Shown: in pieces, positions 50,357-62,779 of the stretch | Position numbering within the stretch: position 1 is the first letter of the stretch | Layout: each line of letters starts with the position of its first letter | Origin: Nomia melanderi | Taxonomy: Eukaryota; Arthropoda; Insecta; Hymenoptera; Halictidae | DNA: 64,000 nucleotides | Assembly (NCBI RefSeq): GCF_051020985.1 | Contig: NC_135001.1 | Coordinates: forward strand, 18,283,896-18,347,895 | Direction of reading: 5' to 3' | The notes under the pieces: model-generated | Told to the model about the DNA's origin: nothing | The model's input: only the letters and a program-made list of their open reading frames with translations | Database searches by the model: none | Position numbers and translations under genes: made by a program

Positions 50357-52955
50357 TGCATGTGTCCGAACAAAAGGATGCGAAGATTGTGTGCTACCGT
50401 AGTCTACGAGTTTGAAGGTGTAGATTTCCTGGTAGTTGCGCTATTCTTATGACACATTCGAGATTCGGCACCATCCTATCTGCTCTTATGCGTGCAGATT
50501 CGTGTACCCTCTAACAAAAATAGATGGCCGATCTGTTCACATCGGACTTCTGGCTATTCAATAGGTATACGTGGCCTTATTTTTATTGGGCCTATGTCAC
50601 GTTATGTAACAGCAAAATATTTCAGTCTACCATATCGTTCGATCAAACATTTTCGTATCTACAAATCGACGATAATTAACAAACTTCCACGAATTAACGA
50701 AATATATAAAATTACAGGAACTCATGATTTCACGAAGTTGATTTTCTCTTTAAAAGTTGAATAACAAATAAATACTTCTCACGCATAGACTTCTATCTAT
50801 AAAAGATTTAATTTATACAAATATTATCTATTTTACATATATTATTAGGTACCGTATTATTTCGTTTATTTTATTTTTCCTGCAACGAGCAATTAAAGTC
50901 GGTGCATTGTATTAAAACGGTTTAGTGTTTTATAAATAATTTATTTACACGAATCGTCGTGCGCCAGGTTCATTGACCGCTTTGTTTATTTCTGGTACTG
51001 ATTAATGTGCACGAATCACACCGTCTTGGTGGACATTCTTCTTCTGGACACCCGTGATTCTTCACGGTCGATTACGATGCCGATTATATAATCGCTTCCT
51101 CTGTAATAGATTATCATACAACGCTTTAAATAGCTCAGGTATTGAGATAATAATCTCAAGTTGCGTTATCAGCTTGCCTGGTTACTCTTAAGTCCGTCGT
51201 TAGTCACCATTATTTCTACTGTACCAATTAACGCGCCACGTGACTGTCGATAAGCGCATCTTGTAACTCCGCCGTCTGGCGTCCACTAATTTCTATAATG
51301 TATCAGGCGATATGCATTCATATGTAATTTAATTTTATTCAATTATTATTTCACTGGCATTTTCTGACAGAAGAATACATTTATCTTTTATTTGCTTCAG
51401 TATAATTCAATTTTTGTAATTGAATAAAGTCAGATATCGTTATAATCATTTTTTAATCGAGAGTCCATTGCACGTGCAAGGATCATAGAAAGGATTTCAC
51501 AGGAAAAAATTGAATAATGTTCGTATAAATTTTAATGAATTTTTTAATAGAACGTGATCGTGGAATTCTGGTGTACGAACGTTTTCATTCAACACCGTGT
51601 TTCTGCGTCATAGATGAACGTTCGTGTTAACTTTCATGTCGTGGTACGAACCCCAATCGAAATGCAGTTCCAGCAATTATAGTGCGAATAGTTCTCATTC
51701 TTACACGCCATTAGAATTCTCGTAGCAAGCTCCTGACATTACGATTAAACCACCTAATTACTTCGTAGATACTATTCACGTGAAACCTGTTGTCGAGTCA
51801 ACAGTATTGCACTTGTCACGGTTTCGTGTTCAATGTATTATTTACTGTTTTATTTTGAGGACCTCTAATATCGTCCAGCATCGAGGACAGGAATTTTTGA
51901 ATATAATTGAACGAACCATGCTTAGCCGTCACATTAATATCAGAGATGATATTCAACTAATACTTTGTCATTATTGAATCAAACTCGTGGCAAAGGTTTT
52001 CATATTGAATTTACTGATTGTGAATATTGCTTAGTTCATGCCAACTGAAGAAAGACACTGTTTTCTACAGCAAATGTACTCTTACAGTGAACACGTGATT
52101 TTTTTCGTTAAGAAATTGTTTAAATGAAATATCTTTTTAAAATTCGGATCAATTTACAGGGAAAAAATTGTGAGGTAAAAGGACAGAGGGGAAATCTTAT
52201 TTGTAATTCTGCAGCGTTACATGTAAATTTGTAGCATTGAATTAATTCTTACATTTCCATAGCGAAACAAAGAATGAGAAATAAAGTTAAATAAACTTCT
52301 TTGAGTGGTCAGCAAGGGATGAGCATGATATAAATGATAAACACGCGTTCGAAGTTATCAAACTCATTTGCTAAAATACTAGTTACATATTCTGAACGGT
52401 TCGAAACTTCCCTCTTAAGTCTGTCAGCCATAAAACATGACTTAATTTGTTCTTCATATCCATGTTTCCATCAACAACATATTTGTTCTCTTATTTACTC
52501 GTGAAGCAAATGTTCATTTTAATGTATAATACATAAAATCATCATTTTCCTACCTCCGTCAGTACAGTACTGATTTCTAAACACCCAAACTGATTAAAAA
52601 ATGTTCAAACAGTTCATTATATCAATTTCACAAGTCTAAATTAACTTTCTTAGTTTTAACGGTTTTTATTTTCCTGTTGAATCTCAGTTTGAATTTAAAG
52701 TTGATTAAACTAGATCCCGTGCTCGTGCATTATTATTTTTATCATTTTTAATCATCAATGGTCGAAGAATCACCTTGTTTATAAATTAATTCGCAACTTC
52801 GAAAATGAATCTTTTACTGTGTTCAGACTGTTAGCGAATAATATAATGTTCGCGAAACCGTTAGTGTTATGATTATGTTACTACTATTATTACGGTTATA
52901 TTACCGATAACATCATATTATATTACAGCTATTATCATATATTACTCCCCGCCTA
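50357..52955. other. Intergenic, no gene recognised
   Basis: A GC-richer patch at about 50.93-51.3 kb (with GCGCCACGTGAC near 51230) stands out and could be regulatory. No gene seen. Confidence 0.4.
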
Positions 52956-53580
52956 TTTCTTCACTTATACTATTCACAAACCACTGACCTGCTTTTCCAT
53001 TCTTTGTGAGATGTATGTATTCAGAAACAACAAAGATGAAGATAAAAATAAAAATTGGCGAGATAATGACGTATATGCGTACAATTTCTTCGCTTCTGCC
53101 ATTCACAAATCACTGAAATATTAAATTCTTTCTGAAATATTCCTGTTCAGTAATAATAAAAGCGAAAACATAAATTGCCGAGATATTAGAATACTTTCAC
53201 GAGAACGGGTTAATCAGTTAATTGCGCTCGACGAGTATACACGTTATCTTAAAATCAATATGATGCTACTCTTTTCAATCAATTCTTCGCTTTTTCATGT
53301 AAACATGTAATTCTTCTTCGTTTTGCTTTAGCTTTTCGTTACAATATATTACAGGTACACTTCATTATTTCAATTCATTAGGACCATTATCAGAGATTCT
53401 TCAAATTAAATTCCACAGTTAAAAGGTTAAGCAATCGATACAGTATCGCATTATGACGTACGCACTTATTTCCTCACTTTTACCATTCATCGATTACTGA
53501 AACATTAAACTCTGCGTTCCGTCTGTAATGCTTGCTCTCGGAAATGATAAAAATACAAATTCGCGACGTGTTTAGTATAG
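52956..53580. repeat. Three-unit tandem repeat of about 125 bp, interrupted by a MITE
   Basis: Units begin TTTCTTCACTT (52956), TTTCTTCGCTT (53085) and TTTCCTCACTT (53469). Each continues with a CATTCAC(A)AA / ATTACTGAAA block, a TTCAGTAATAATAAAA-like block and AAATT(G/C)GCGA(G/C). The units are diverged. Unit 2 is split by the MITE at 53210-53430. Limits are approximate. Confidence 0.6.
53210..53430. mobile_element. TTAA MITE, family A copy 6, inside a tandem repeat
   Basis: A 221-bp element with TTAA at both ends. Left TTAATCAGTTAATTGCG, right CCACAGTTAAAAGGTTAA. It interrupts the second unit of the tandem repeat at 52956-53580. Confidence 0.75.
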
Positions 53581-54443
53581 CTTCGCGTGACGCGAGCAAG
53601 TTAAACGTCGAATGCTAGACGACACATCCTCCGAGAAACGGGACGCCGTTTTACCTGTGGCGCAAAGGATCAGAATCGAGATACTCCGCATGGCGTTCGA
53701 AGCTCGGTCCCTTGATTTACACTCCGAAGTGGTCGACGCGCGGACACGAAGGCGCAAACGAAATCGTCCTCATCCTCGTTTCACGGTTCGCACTGTGCCG
53801 GTCTCATCAAGACCGCACCGTACGTAGTGGTCAGGACGAATTGATTAATCGGCCCCGACTGATCACGTTTGTATCACTGAATGACAGGACCGAATCAACG
53901 CTTTAGCAACCGGCGCCTCTTTAAAACTGTCTTCCTAACACCAAGACCCAAAAACTATGGATTCTCCGACACATCCGTCGCTAGATTTCGAATTTCTAAC
54001 GTATACAATTAATCTATAATAACTTATAATTGAAAATATTACAAAATGATCAGTTTACAATAACTAGACTACTATAAATCTATATTTCACTAGACTATAC
54101 TCTGTATTAAAAAGTATACCGAACAACTTTAATCAAATCTCCAAACGAAAATATGAAATTAATTTCTGCTTTAAAATGCAAGGCAACGATTGTCAGAAAT
54201 GAAGCCGGTGTCGCGATCAATTCTCCTAAGTGATCGAAATCGTACCAACAAGTGTTATCGATTCACAGAACGGTTTTCTTCGAAGGATACCTATTATTCG
54301 AAGGAGTATGTTCAAGCTCGTTTTTAATGCGGCGCGGACATTAAGTGCGATTCATTGGATAAATTTCCGGTAAGTAAAGCGTCGATTCAGTTCCCGATCA
54401 CGAGTTCACCGCGAACGAACGAGCGCGGCGAGAAGTATCCACG

Positions 54444-54497
54444 ATGGTGGCTCGCGAGCTACTGAAGCTGCCTGCTTCCATTCCGCTGGTCGTCAAG
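54444..54497 (+). CDS. Candidate first coding exon in a GC-rich island
   Basis: An ATG in strong context (CCACGATGG) opens the frame MVARELLKLPASIPLVVK and is followed by a donor, GTCAAG|GTACGC, after 18 codons (phase 0). The stretch lies in the most GC-rich, CpG-rich part of the window (about 54.3-54.85 kb), which would suit a promoter and first exon. Codons are GC-ending (CTG AAG CTG CCT), unlike the surrounding DNA. No continuation was recognised in the remaining 9.5 kb, so the gene would extend past the window or have a very long intron. The frame also stays open beyond the donor, so this could be chance in GC-rich DNA. I do not recognise the protein. Confidence 0.4.
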
Positions 54498-54987
54498 GTA
54501 CGCGGGCCGAGCTTTCGATCCGGACTCGCGCGCTTCCCCCGGTGCGCGCCGCATACTTTCTCGATCTCCCGGTATTTTTCAGGGTCCTCTGCGACCAGCT
54601 GTGCGTTCGTTCCGTTTCGTTTGTCAAATGGCACCCGGTGCACCCGGGTTCCTCCGCCCGACACGCGACATCGGCAGAATGGTCTCCAGGCGAATCAGAA
54701 TGTTTCGTGCCGCTGAAAATTGGATCGGCCCCGGTGCGCCTCTCGGGTTGTTTTCATCCTCCGGACTCGGCTCCGCGAGGCGATTGCTAGTTTTCTCGAA
54801 TGCTGCACCTTTTACAGTATCCTCGCGAGTAGTACCTGAAAATCGGGGTTGCAACCGGGCACTAATCGCGCAATGGTGTTGATTCGAAGTCGAGCTCCTC
54901 TGTTTGTTCTCTGTAGAGGACAACGGAAATGAAAGAGTGAAACGTCCGACCTTCGAAATGATCAACAGAGAGGTCAATGAGAGGATA

Positions 54988-55200
54988 TTAACCCTTCGCG
55001 GACGAAGATTCTTTGAAATATACGAAACCTTTAGCAGATGAAGTTTAATTATATGTCGATTGCTTGAACAATGGAAAGAAAAGAAATTGTACATTGATCT
55101 CTTGCTGTTTGAGTAATTGAATCATTCGTTTGCGAGTTACTCTTCCAAATATGGAAATTTTATCCGGCCGAGGTGTCGACACTCGTCCGCAAAGGATTAA
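54988..55200. mobile_element. TTAA MITE, family F copy 1
   Basis: A 213-bp element with TTAA at both ends and inverted termini (TTAACCCTTCGCGGACGA and TCGTCCGCAAAGGATTAA). It is non-coding and serves as reference for the interrupted copy at 75-486. Confidence 0.75.
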
Positions 55201-55260
55201 TGCAATGTTATACTTTTCTGTTTTGCACTTTTACTAATTGACACTTTTGCTAATTGAATT

Positions 55261-55418
55261 GTAGGGTTTCTCTGGTTAAAATGAGACCAAACACGATATA
55301 TTTTGGAACATATTTGCTTATTTAATGAATTACGATAATCTATTTCCTTCTAGTAAATTGTCACTTAAAGTTTGTCATGTTTCATCTTGTTTTAATCAGA
55401 AGAATCTCACAAATGCGT
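55261..55418. repeat. Inverted-repeat element, copy 2 of the TTAAAATGAG family
   Basis: Left arm GGTTTCTCTGGTTAAAATGAG (then ACCAAACACGAT), right arm TTTTAATCAGAAGAATCTCAC. It shares both arms with 4607-4719 but has a longer centre. Confidence 0.5.
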
Positions 55419-58400
55419 TAGTGAAAGTTTCATTTACAAAAACGAAGAGATTTTATAAAAACAACAAATTCAAATTTATTCAGCTTATATAAACAACCGA
55501 AATTATAAGCCGATACTGAAGAATTAAACTTCAAATGTCTGTGACTATGTATAAATTCGAGGAAAGAATCAAATGCTCGTAACCATGTACGTAGAGGTTG
55601 GTCTCCTAAATTATTGAAGAGAAATAAAATGGAAACTTGTTTATTCAATTAACTGCGTTCGCGTTTCTCTCGTATTGCGTCAACAGCACGAACAACACCC
55701 TGTTTATTTATAATATATAATATCATTTTTATAAAACACACTAGTACTGTGCAATATGCAATGTGTGCTTTAGATTCTTTCTTTTCATTCAGAAAGTTTG
55801 CATTTATAGAATTGAAACAATATGCACTTATAACAAGTGTATACAGTGGCGAACATCTACTTACGAACATTCACTGGGGATGCATTTTTATTATTGTTAA
55901 TAATATTCGGGAAGAGTATAAATTAATGTTCATTGTAATTTCTTTATGGTATATATGTATGTACATAAAATATACTTTATATTTTTGGCACGTATCAGAG
56001 TAAATCGTTCCGCACTCAAACGGTTAAGAGAAGCTCAAGTGAACTCGTTTTCTTATTATTACACTAGTAGCAAATGATTTTGTCCAGGAAATTCGCTCTA
56101 AAATGGTACCTACGACGAGTATTCTAAAATCTCAAATACACTGCGCATGTCGCTCGAAAAGAACCTCTGATAACGAAGTTAACGGAAAGAAACGAGTGGA
56201 ATCTGCAAGAGATTATTTTAACAAAGCTACTCAATTTCAAAATCAAGCTCCATCTTGAAATGAAAATAAATTTCACGTACTCAAATTGAATTTGTAGAAT
56301 GTTCATCTGAACTTAGAAGACTGTCACACTGATGGAACAGGTGATGCGGAAATCTATTTAAACGTTTTGAAAGGAAATGCGAATATATTGTTCAAATTAT
56401 TTATTATTAATTATTATTCAAGAAACCTGACTTTTGAGTAGCGACGAGCAATTATTTTGTCTTTAATTTGTCTCATACTAAGCTACGTTTACACAAAGTA
56501 TCTTATTCTTGATCGCGTCTTTTCGCTCTCGCGATAAATAACGTGAAAAGTCATTAATAATCGTGAATACTATTTTTCACGTTCATAAATTATATTTACG
56601 TAATGATGTCTATTTATATACAAAACTAGTTTTTCGTTTTTATTCTGATTCTTGACTTTGTCCCATCAAAGGAGCGACGTGACGTGTAAAGTTCGATAAT
56701 GAATTACAATATGGCTACCGTAGTATTTTTATCACTCTTTCTAAAAGTTAGGATCTCAAATCAGTTGAAAATATATAATATCAATTGATTAAAATCTACA
56801 GTGACGTCAGTTTCTTATAATACGATGTTGTATCAATATCACAGAAATTCGAGGACCTATGAGGTCATTACTTTGAAATGACCTTTAGCCGAGTAGATTG
56901 AATTTAAATACAGACATTTGGAACCTAATCGAATAAAAGTAATGATAAAATCACTTTACACCATTTAATGTTGCAAACCTTTAAAAATGTGGCCACCGCT
57001 ATTAAGAAAGTAGAGCAACATATAACTCATTCAAATTATTTCTAAATTATTCATGCAAAAAGTTACTTTCATGGTTAAAAGCCATTTTTTATATGTAATC
57101 GCATATGTGAAATGAGTACTTATCTGAACATACCACAGACACCATTTTCTCGATTACAATTGCAAAATATGTAGAAGTCTGTTTTTTATTCTTACAGTTT
57201 CACAAAGATCGAGCATTGTAAAATTATCTAATAGAAGCCAGTTTAATAGATTATTCAATATCTGTATTACGTTCAAGAAGATTTCAATAATTTTTCTTTA
57301 AGTAATAATTTAAAAAAAGATCGTTACGTCGTATAATTTAAAAAGGACTTCGTTTGTGTATATAATCGCGGTTGTTGTTGTCTCAAAAGATTAATAAATA
57401 ACCACCGGCGATGAAATTGTTAATATTTACCATCGCGGGTCTCTACATTAATCCATTAACGTTGAGAACATAGAACTGTAACGTTGCAGTTATATACGGT
57501 AACCATTTACTTTTCATCAACTTAATAGTTTACACCTGCGATGAACAAGATTAGTCCGCGTGCCACTTACGACTCGCACATGTATTATTGTCTTATACGT
57601 CATACATACATGTATATATGTATATATCCTTGCAAATCTAATGTGGAAAAAAACTATAAGCCGAAATTAGAATATTTAAATGATTAATTTAATCATTGTT
57701 ACTTTGTAAAATAGAATTTTTATATTATACAACGTATACAATAATATAAAAATATAAAGGTATAAGTAATCAATTCTATAAACTATCATTAAATTAATAA
57801 TTTCAATATTCTAGTCTTTCGGCTTGTAGCTTTTTTTATTAGATTTGCAGGAATTACTTGATCGATGAAAATTTCCTAGTAAAAAAAGGAATTCTGTGAA
57901 TATTAAACATTTTTCAATAAAAGACAATTTTTTTCAATTGATAACAATTCAATATTATTTATTGTCAATAACATTAACCAAGTAAATAATATTTTCAACA
58001 GGACTCAGAGTCGACGTTATAAGAAAAAAGATTAAAATTGCAGTTGCAGTTGAACTAATATCAAATTATTTTATATTACAAAAGAGAAACAGTAATTGGG
58101 TTTCGAACTGTGAAAACACTTTTCAGCTTTGCCGGTTGTACGAAGAAATTCAACGGTTCATATGACCATTGTCACTAGTTCAGGCATTATTTTCCAAATA
58201 TTTTGAATAATATATTCGAGAGTGCTGATGTAACGTTGTACATCACCGGTTCTCGTGAATTAACTGTTCATTCCTGAAACGTATGGTAACCGGTCTTACC
58301 TAGGTGTCAACCAGAAAAATGGTACCGCCAGGAAATACTGCGTCTTATCCCTCCGGGATGCCTAATACATTAAAGGGGTTGTTACAGGACGTCGCCAGGG

Positions 58401-61400
58401 GTGCATCGCTTAAATTTATAATATCTCCAGCGACATACAAGCGAAATAAAACGTAACGGTATAAGCACTGCGTTTATCTTCCTTTTCGTGAAAGAAGTCT
58501 TTTGTAGAACGATCCTTTTTCTCGAAGTCCGTAACCCGATTAACGTAATATTTCTCATTTAGAATGACTTTCATTAGGTCATTTCCAGGATTTTTTCCTC
58601 GAAAGAATTATAAAACTTAAACTTGTTTCTTTCATACGCATTTATTAATATTGCAGTATTCAAGTTATTTCCTTTTAAGTAAAAATAATCGATTTACCTA
58701 ACTCTTCTTAGTAAAATTAATGGAAATTATATGAGTTATGGAGTTCTTTTTGAAAAAGTATCTCATAATTTACATGCTGTTTATTCTAACATCCACAAAT
58801 GTACAAATATTATTTTAAAAGGCTTGAGTGATAGAATGGAATCAAACACAAAGTTTTTGAAAAGTACTATAATTCATCATTATTAAAAAATTTGATTGAA
58901 TATTTTAATCGAGATCTAAAACATTGATATTGTAATACAGTCGTTAGTGGAAAAGAAGATATAAAATGAAATTATTTCTTCTTGGTAATGTTGTATAATA
59001 ATACTGAAGGTGTTAACCAAATATTAGTATTTTAAACTTGAAATATTTCGATTCTCAAACAGTATGCAATTTTGTGTGAAGGTAATATTCAGTTCGAAAG
59101 TTTAAAGAATATATCTATGATAGTTGCAAAAACGATCAACAAGTTTGATTGGCACAATACATACGTTTAACGACAGGCGTTGATTTTCTTATGCGTCCAC
59201 GGAACAAGCATTATTTTCTACCAGTTGAATAAATCAATATCGAACGATGACATTTCGATAAGCATTTCCCTCGCGGGACCATCGGAGTGCGTGTTACACC
59301 GATCGCGTATACATAAACGCGATTCCAAATACCTCGATCGTTACATCACCGTGTACATTTATATACGAACGCGAAAGAAATTCAGCGAACACGGTTCGTC
59401 ATTTGTCACTGGTCGAGGATCCGCCAATTACAAATTGAAGTCATGATCGCCTGGGAATTCCATGCTTTCACCGATTTCCAATCGAACTTGAGCGTTCTAA
59501 TAAGTGTTCAAATAATCTTAGATTAAAAGTGCACGTTTATTACATTGTACTACACTTAAAATATTTATTATAATGAAATAGTTGTTACATTATCAGTTGA
59601 TAATGTAATAGAAAATAATGAATGCCGTGGTGGTACATCAGTTTAAAAATATAAAATATGTTGTAGATATAAATATGATGTTACTATGTTATATTGTTTT
59701 ATATTATTTATTGTCGTTTAACCTTAAAACTGTTATAGCTATGATATATATATGTAATAAGTGGTTTTAAATTTCCTTATATTCTACAATTATCAGCACG
59801 TAAAGGTATTTGTATCTGAAATTATTTTAAAAATGTAAGTTCAGATTTGCATTCATTTACATAATATAAATAATGTCCCTGAAAAGCTTAACAAAAAATG
59901 TATTACAATTTTTATGAAAGGTTGTGTATAAAACATTTTATATACTCATCAGTTCCAATATTAACAGAAGAACGTTATTTCTCTAAGTAAACAGTTTTTT
60001 CAAAAATTTCCTTTAACCGATCGAAGAAATCAAATAATATAAACATTGAAATGCATCGATTGTTGAATAACAAGTGCCATTATTAAAAACATGTATGTCA
60101 AAATTATTTAAAAAATGTTCGCACAGCTCTGTTTCTGTCCTCGTTTGATATATTATAAATAACTAGCTACTGTATGAAGAAGAGAGGCGGAGGTGGCTTG
60201 TTAATTACGTTGGTAATTATGAAAGTGATCTAAATATTTAAAGGTTTGCGTTTAAATGAATTAAAAAATATGTTCATAGTATAAAACAGAGTATTTCAAG
60301 AAATATTTGGTCTTGTAAGATAAAAATTAATTATGACTAATTTTTTCTTTAAACTTTTGTCGATATTTCTTATTGTTCTCAAGATAATTCATGGAAGAGA
60401 ATTTGCATTTCTTTCGAGAGGTGCTCTTGTCTCTCCAAGGTGAAATTCGACACGAAAAATAAATTGCAATGTATTAGGCTTGACTTACTCTACTTACCCG
60501 CAAAGTTTCATAATTTTTTAAATATCCGTGTTCCATGCCATTCCTTATTAGTCCACTATCAAAATGAATGTTAAGTGAATTCCGTTTACCGAGGGAACAA
60601 CCGACTCAAATCAACGGCTCAACGTTTATAGTTCCTCACAAATTACATCGGGTTATTTTATTTGAAAAAATGTGACGCGGAGTAATTGAGAACTTGATTT
60701 CTTTTACATTCCTGACTTAGTCCACTTTCATACGCGAGTTGCATAATTATCGGGGGGATTTCTTTAGGGTTCAAGCAGTTCAAGAGCATTTTAATTGCTG
60801 CGCCAAAAGTGGAATATACAACTGGATTCTCCGCGAGCTATTAAACGACTGGTAGCTTCGACAAAAGGCTGATTCATTAAGATTCCTTGGAACACCTATA
60901 AAATCCTCTGAATTTGGAAAGGTCAAAGGACAAAATAATCAAAAAACGCACGATGCGCGATCGGTTTAATCCGCTGTTTTTTAACTACATTATGATTTTC
61001 AACACAATTATGAATGTAAAAGAAGGTTTGATTTCAAGAAATTCTAGAATAATAATCATTTTATTTTTTGGTGAATGTTTAAACGTGTTCACCCCCCTCC
61101 CGCGATTTCAATGATTTTAAAATATGTTGTTAAGAACGTCATTATGAATATTTCTTATATATTGCTCTACGATAGCTCTACATTGATTAACATTTCAAAT
61201 TAGTACATACATTAATTAATGTCGAGGTCACAGTGTTTTACATAAACGATTGCTCAATAATATTTAGCTAAATATGCAACAGAAAAAAATTATAGCTATA
61301 TTGATACAGAAGGTACTAATGACGTCATCTCAAGACCTTACATGTAACAATTTATGTTATTAACATATTACTTGACTCCAGGTAATAGTTTTTTAACATA

Positions 61401-62625
61401 ATGCCAAGGAAACAAAATTAAAAACGTATTGATATCACTTTTATTATTCCCATTATATTTGTTTTATCACAGCACAAATTTTTGAAGAAACGAACTGATC
61501 GTTGAAAAATTGAAGTGTCGGTTTATAAAATAATAATGAGGATCGTATATAAACATAGCATATTCGATTTAACCCATAACAGAACTAATTATCGGTTGTT
61601 TTTATAATTATTACATGACGGAAATAAGAATAAAGTGAGGATTCTATGAGTGATAAGTCAAATTTGATCGGTTGACTGGTTATGTAAAGCGAACGTGAGA
61701 GATTTATCTGACGATCCGATTTAATTGCCGGTTCAATGCACTGTTATTACTGATTTTCACTCATACTCTTCGTCCATTTTTCGAAAAAAAAACTGTTTCT
61801 CAAATATATGGTTCTTATTACGCGATAACACAGGTTGTTCGTGTACATTTATCATTTCAGAATTGATATAATCAGTTCAATTTGATCAGGTATAAATCGA
61901 TTAAATAAACTGGTATTCTTTAGAGATAATTTATAGATTATTTATATATAATACTATATAGATTATTTTATGGACATAAGAAATAAATAGGCAAGCTAAT
62001 TAATGAGATAGTTTAGTGAACTGTTTACTACCTTTATATGTTAATGAATATTGTTTATGTCTAGTTATTCTAATTTTTTATCAATTTTTAATTTAATGCG
62101 GATAATATAAACACGGGTCGTGTTAATAAATAGGATCACAAAAATGTCTGTAGTGCGTATGGGTCATAATTTTAGATTTTTTGATTTAAAATAAAAAGAT
62201 AAACTCGGATGAAACATAAATACTCTTTACAAAATGAAAAATATATAAATACATATTATTTTCTTATAATACGCTTGCAAAATACTTGAAATAGTGGATA
62301 CAATAGAGAATTTAATTTAACAATTAACAGTCTTGTGTGTGTAATACAAATATTATATGCATCTATATATTAAAACGTAATATTCAAATATACAGATTTA
62401 GTACGTGTTATTTCACTTTTACAGAGATAATTCCTGCAAAAAAGTTCATTTTTTGACCTTACAAAGTACAAAAGCCTCTTAACAGGAAACTCTTAAGGTA
62501 ATTTAAAATTCTGTCGTCTTAGATATACAATTCAAATATTCAAGTAGATTACGTATGAATAGAATTTAACGAAATAACACAAAACTGTTTGGAGATTACA
62601 TAATTCTGTTCTTCCCTGTTTTCTC
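55419..62625. other. Gene-poor region
   Basis: Seven kilobases of AT-rich DNA with only short open frames. Slightly GC-richer patches at 58.2-58.5 kb and 59.2-59.45 kb. If the 54.4-kb candidate exon is real, this would be its first intron. Confidence 0.5.
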
Positions 62626-62779
62626 TCATTTTTTAAAGCGTAAGAATCGAGGCATTTTTAGCCGGAATTTGCTGCCCTGATGCGCAGCGACGAGACAGAT
62701 TCCGGCGCATGCAGCGAAGGTCACAGTCATTAATAAGTACCCATATAGACTGCGGATCGTTATGCAGATATAAATTTTC
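62626..62779 (-). CDS. Candidate last exon of an unidentified membrane protein
   Basis: On the minus strand, an acceptor (ATTACTTTAG at 62789-62780) opens into a 50-codon frame ending in TGA at 62628-62626. The frame contains KIYICITIRSLYGYLL followed by a hydrophobic, Ala/Cys/Val-rich segment (MTVTFAACAGICLVAA) and a short basic tail (KFRLKMPRFLRFKK). The codons are strongly GC-ending inside very AT-rich DNA. This looks like the last transmembrane helix and cytosolic tail of a multi-pass protein whose other exons lie at higher coordinates, probably beyond the window. No upstream exon with matching phase (phase 2) was found between 62.8 and 64 kb. The family is not recognised. Confidence 0.42.

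Noticed and set aside
53612..53906. Overlapping plus and minus frames in a GC-rich patch
   Set aside because: Open in both directions, Arg/Ser/Thr-rich translations typical of non-coding GC-rich DNA, no homology recognised.
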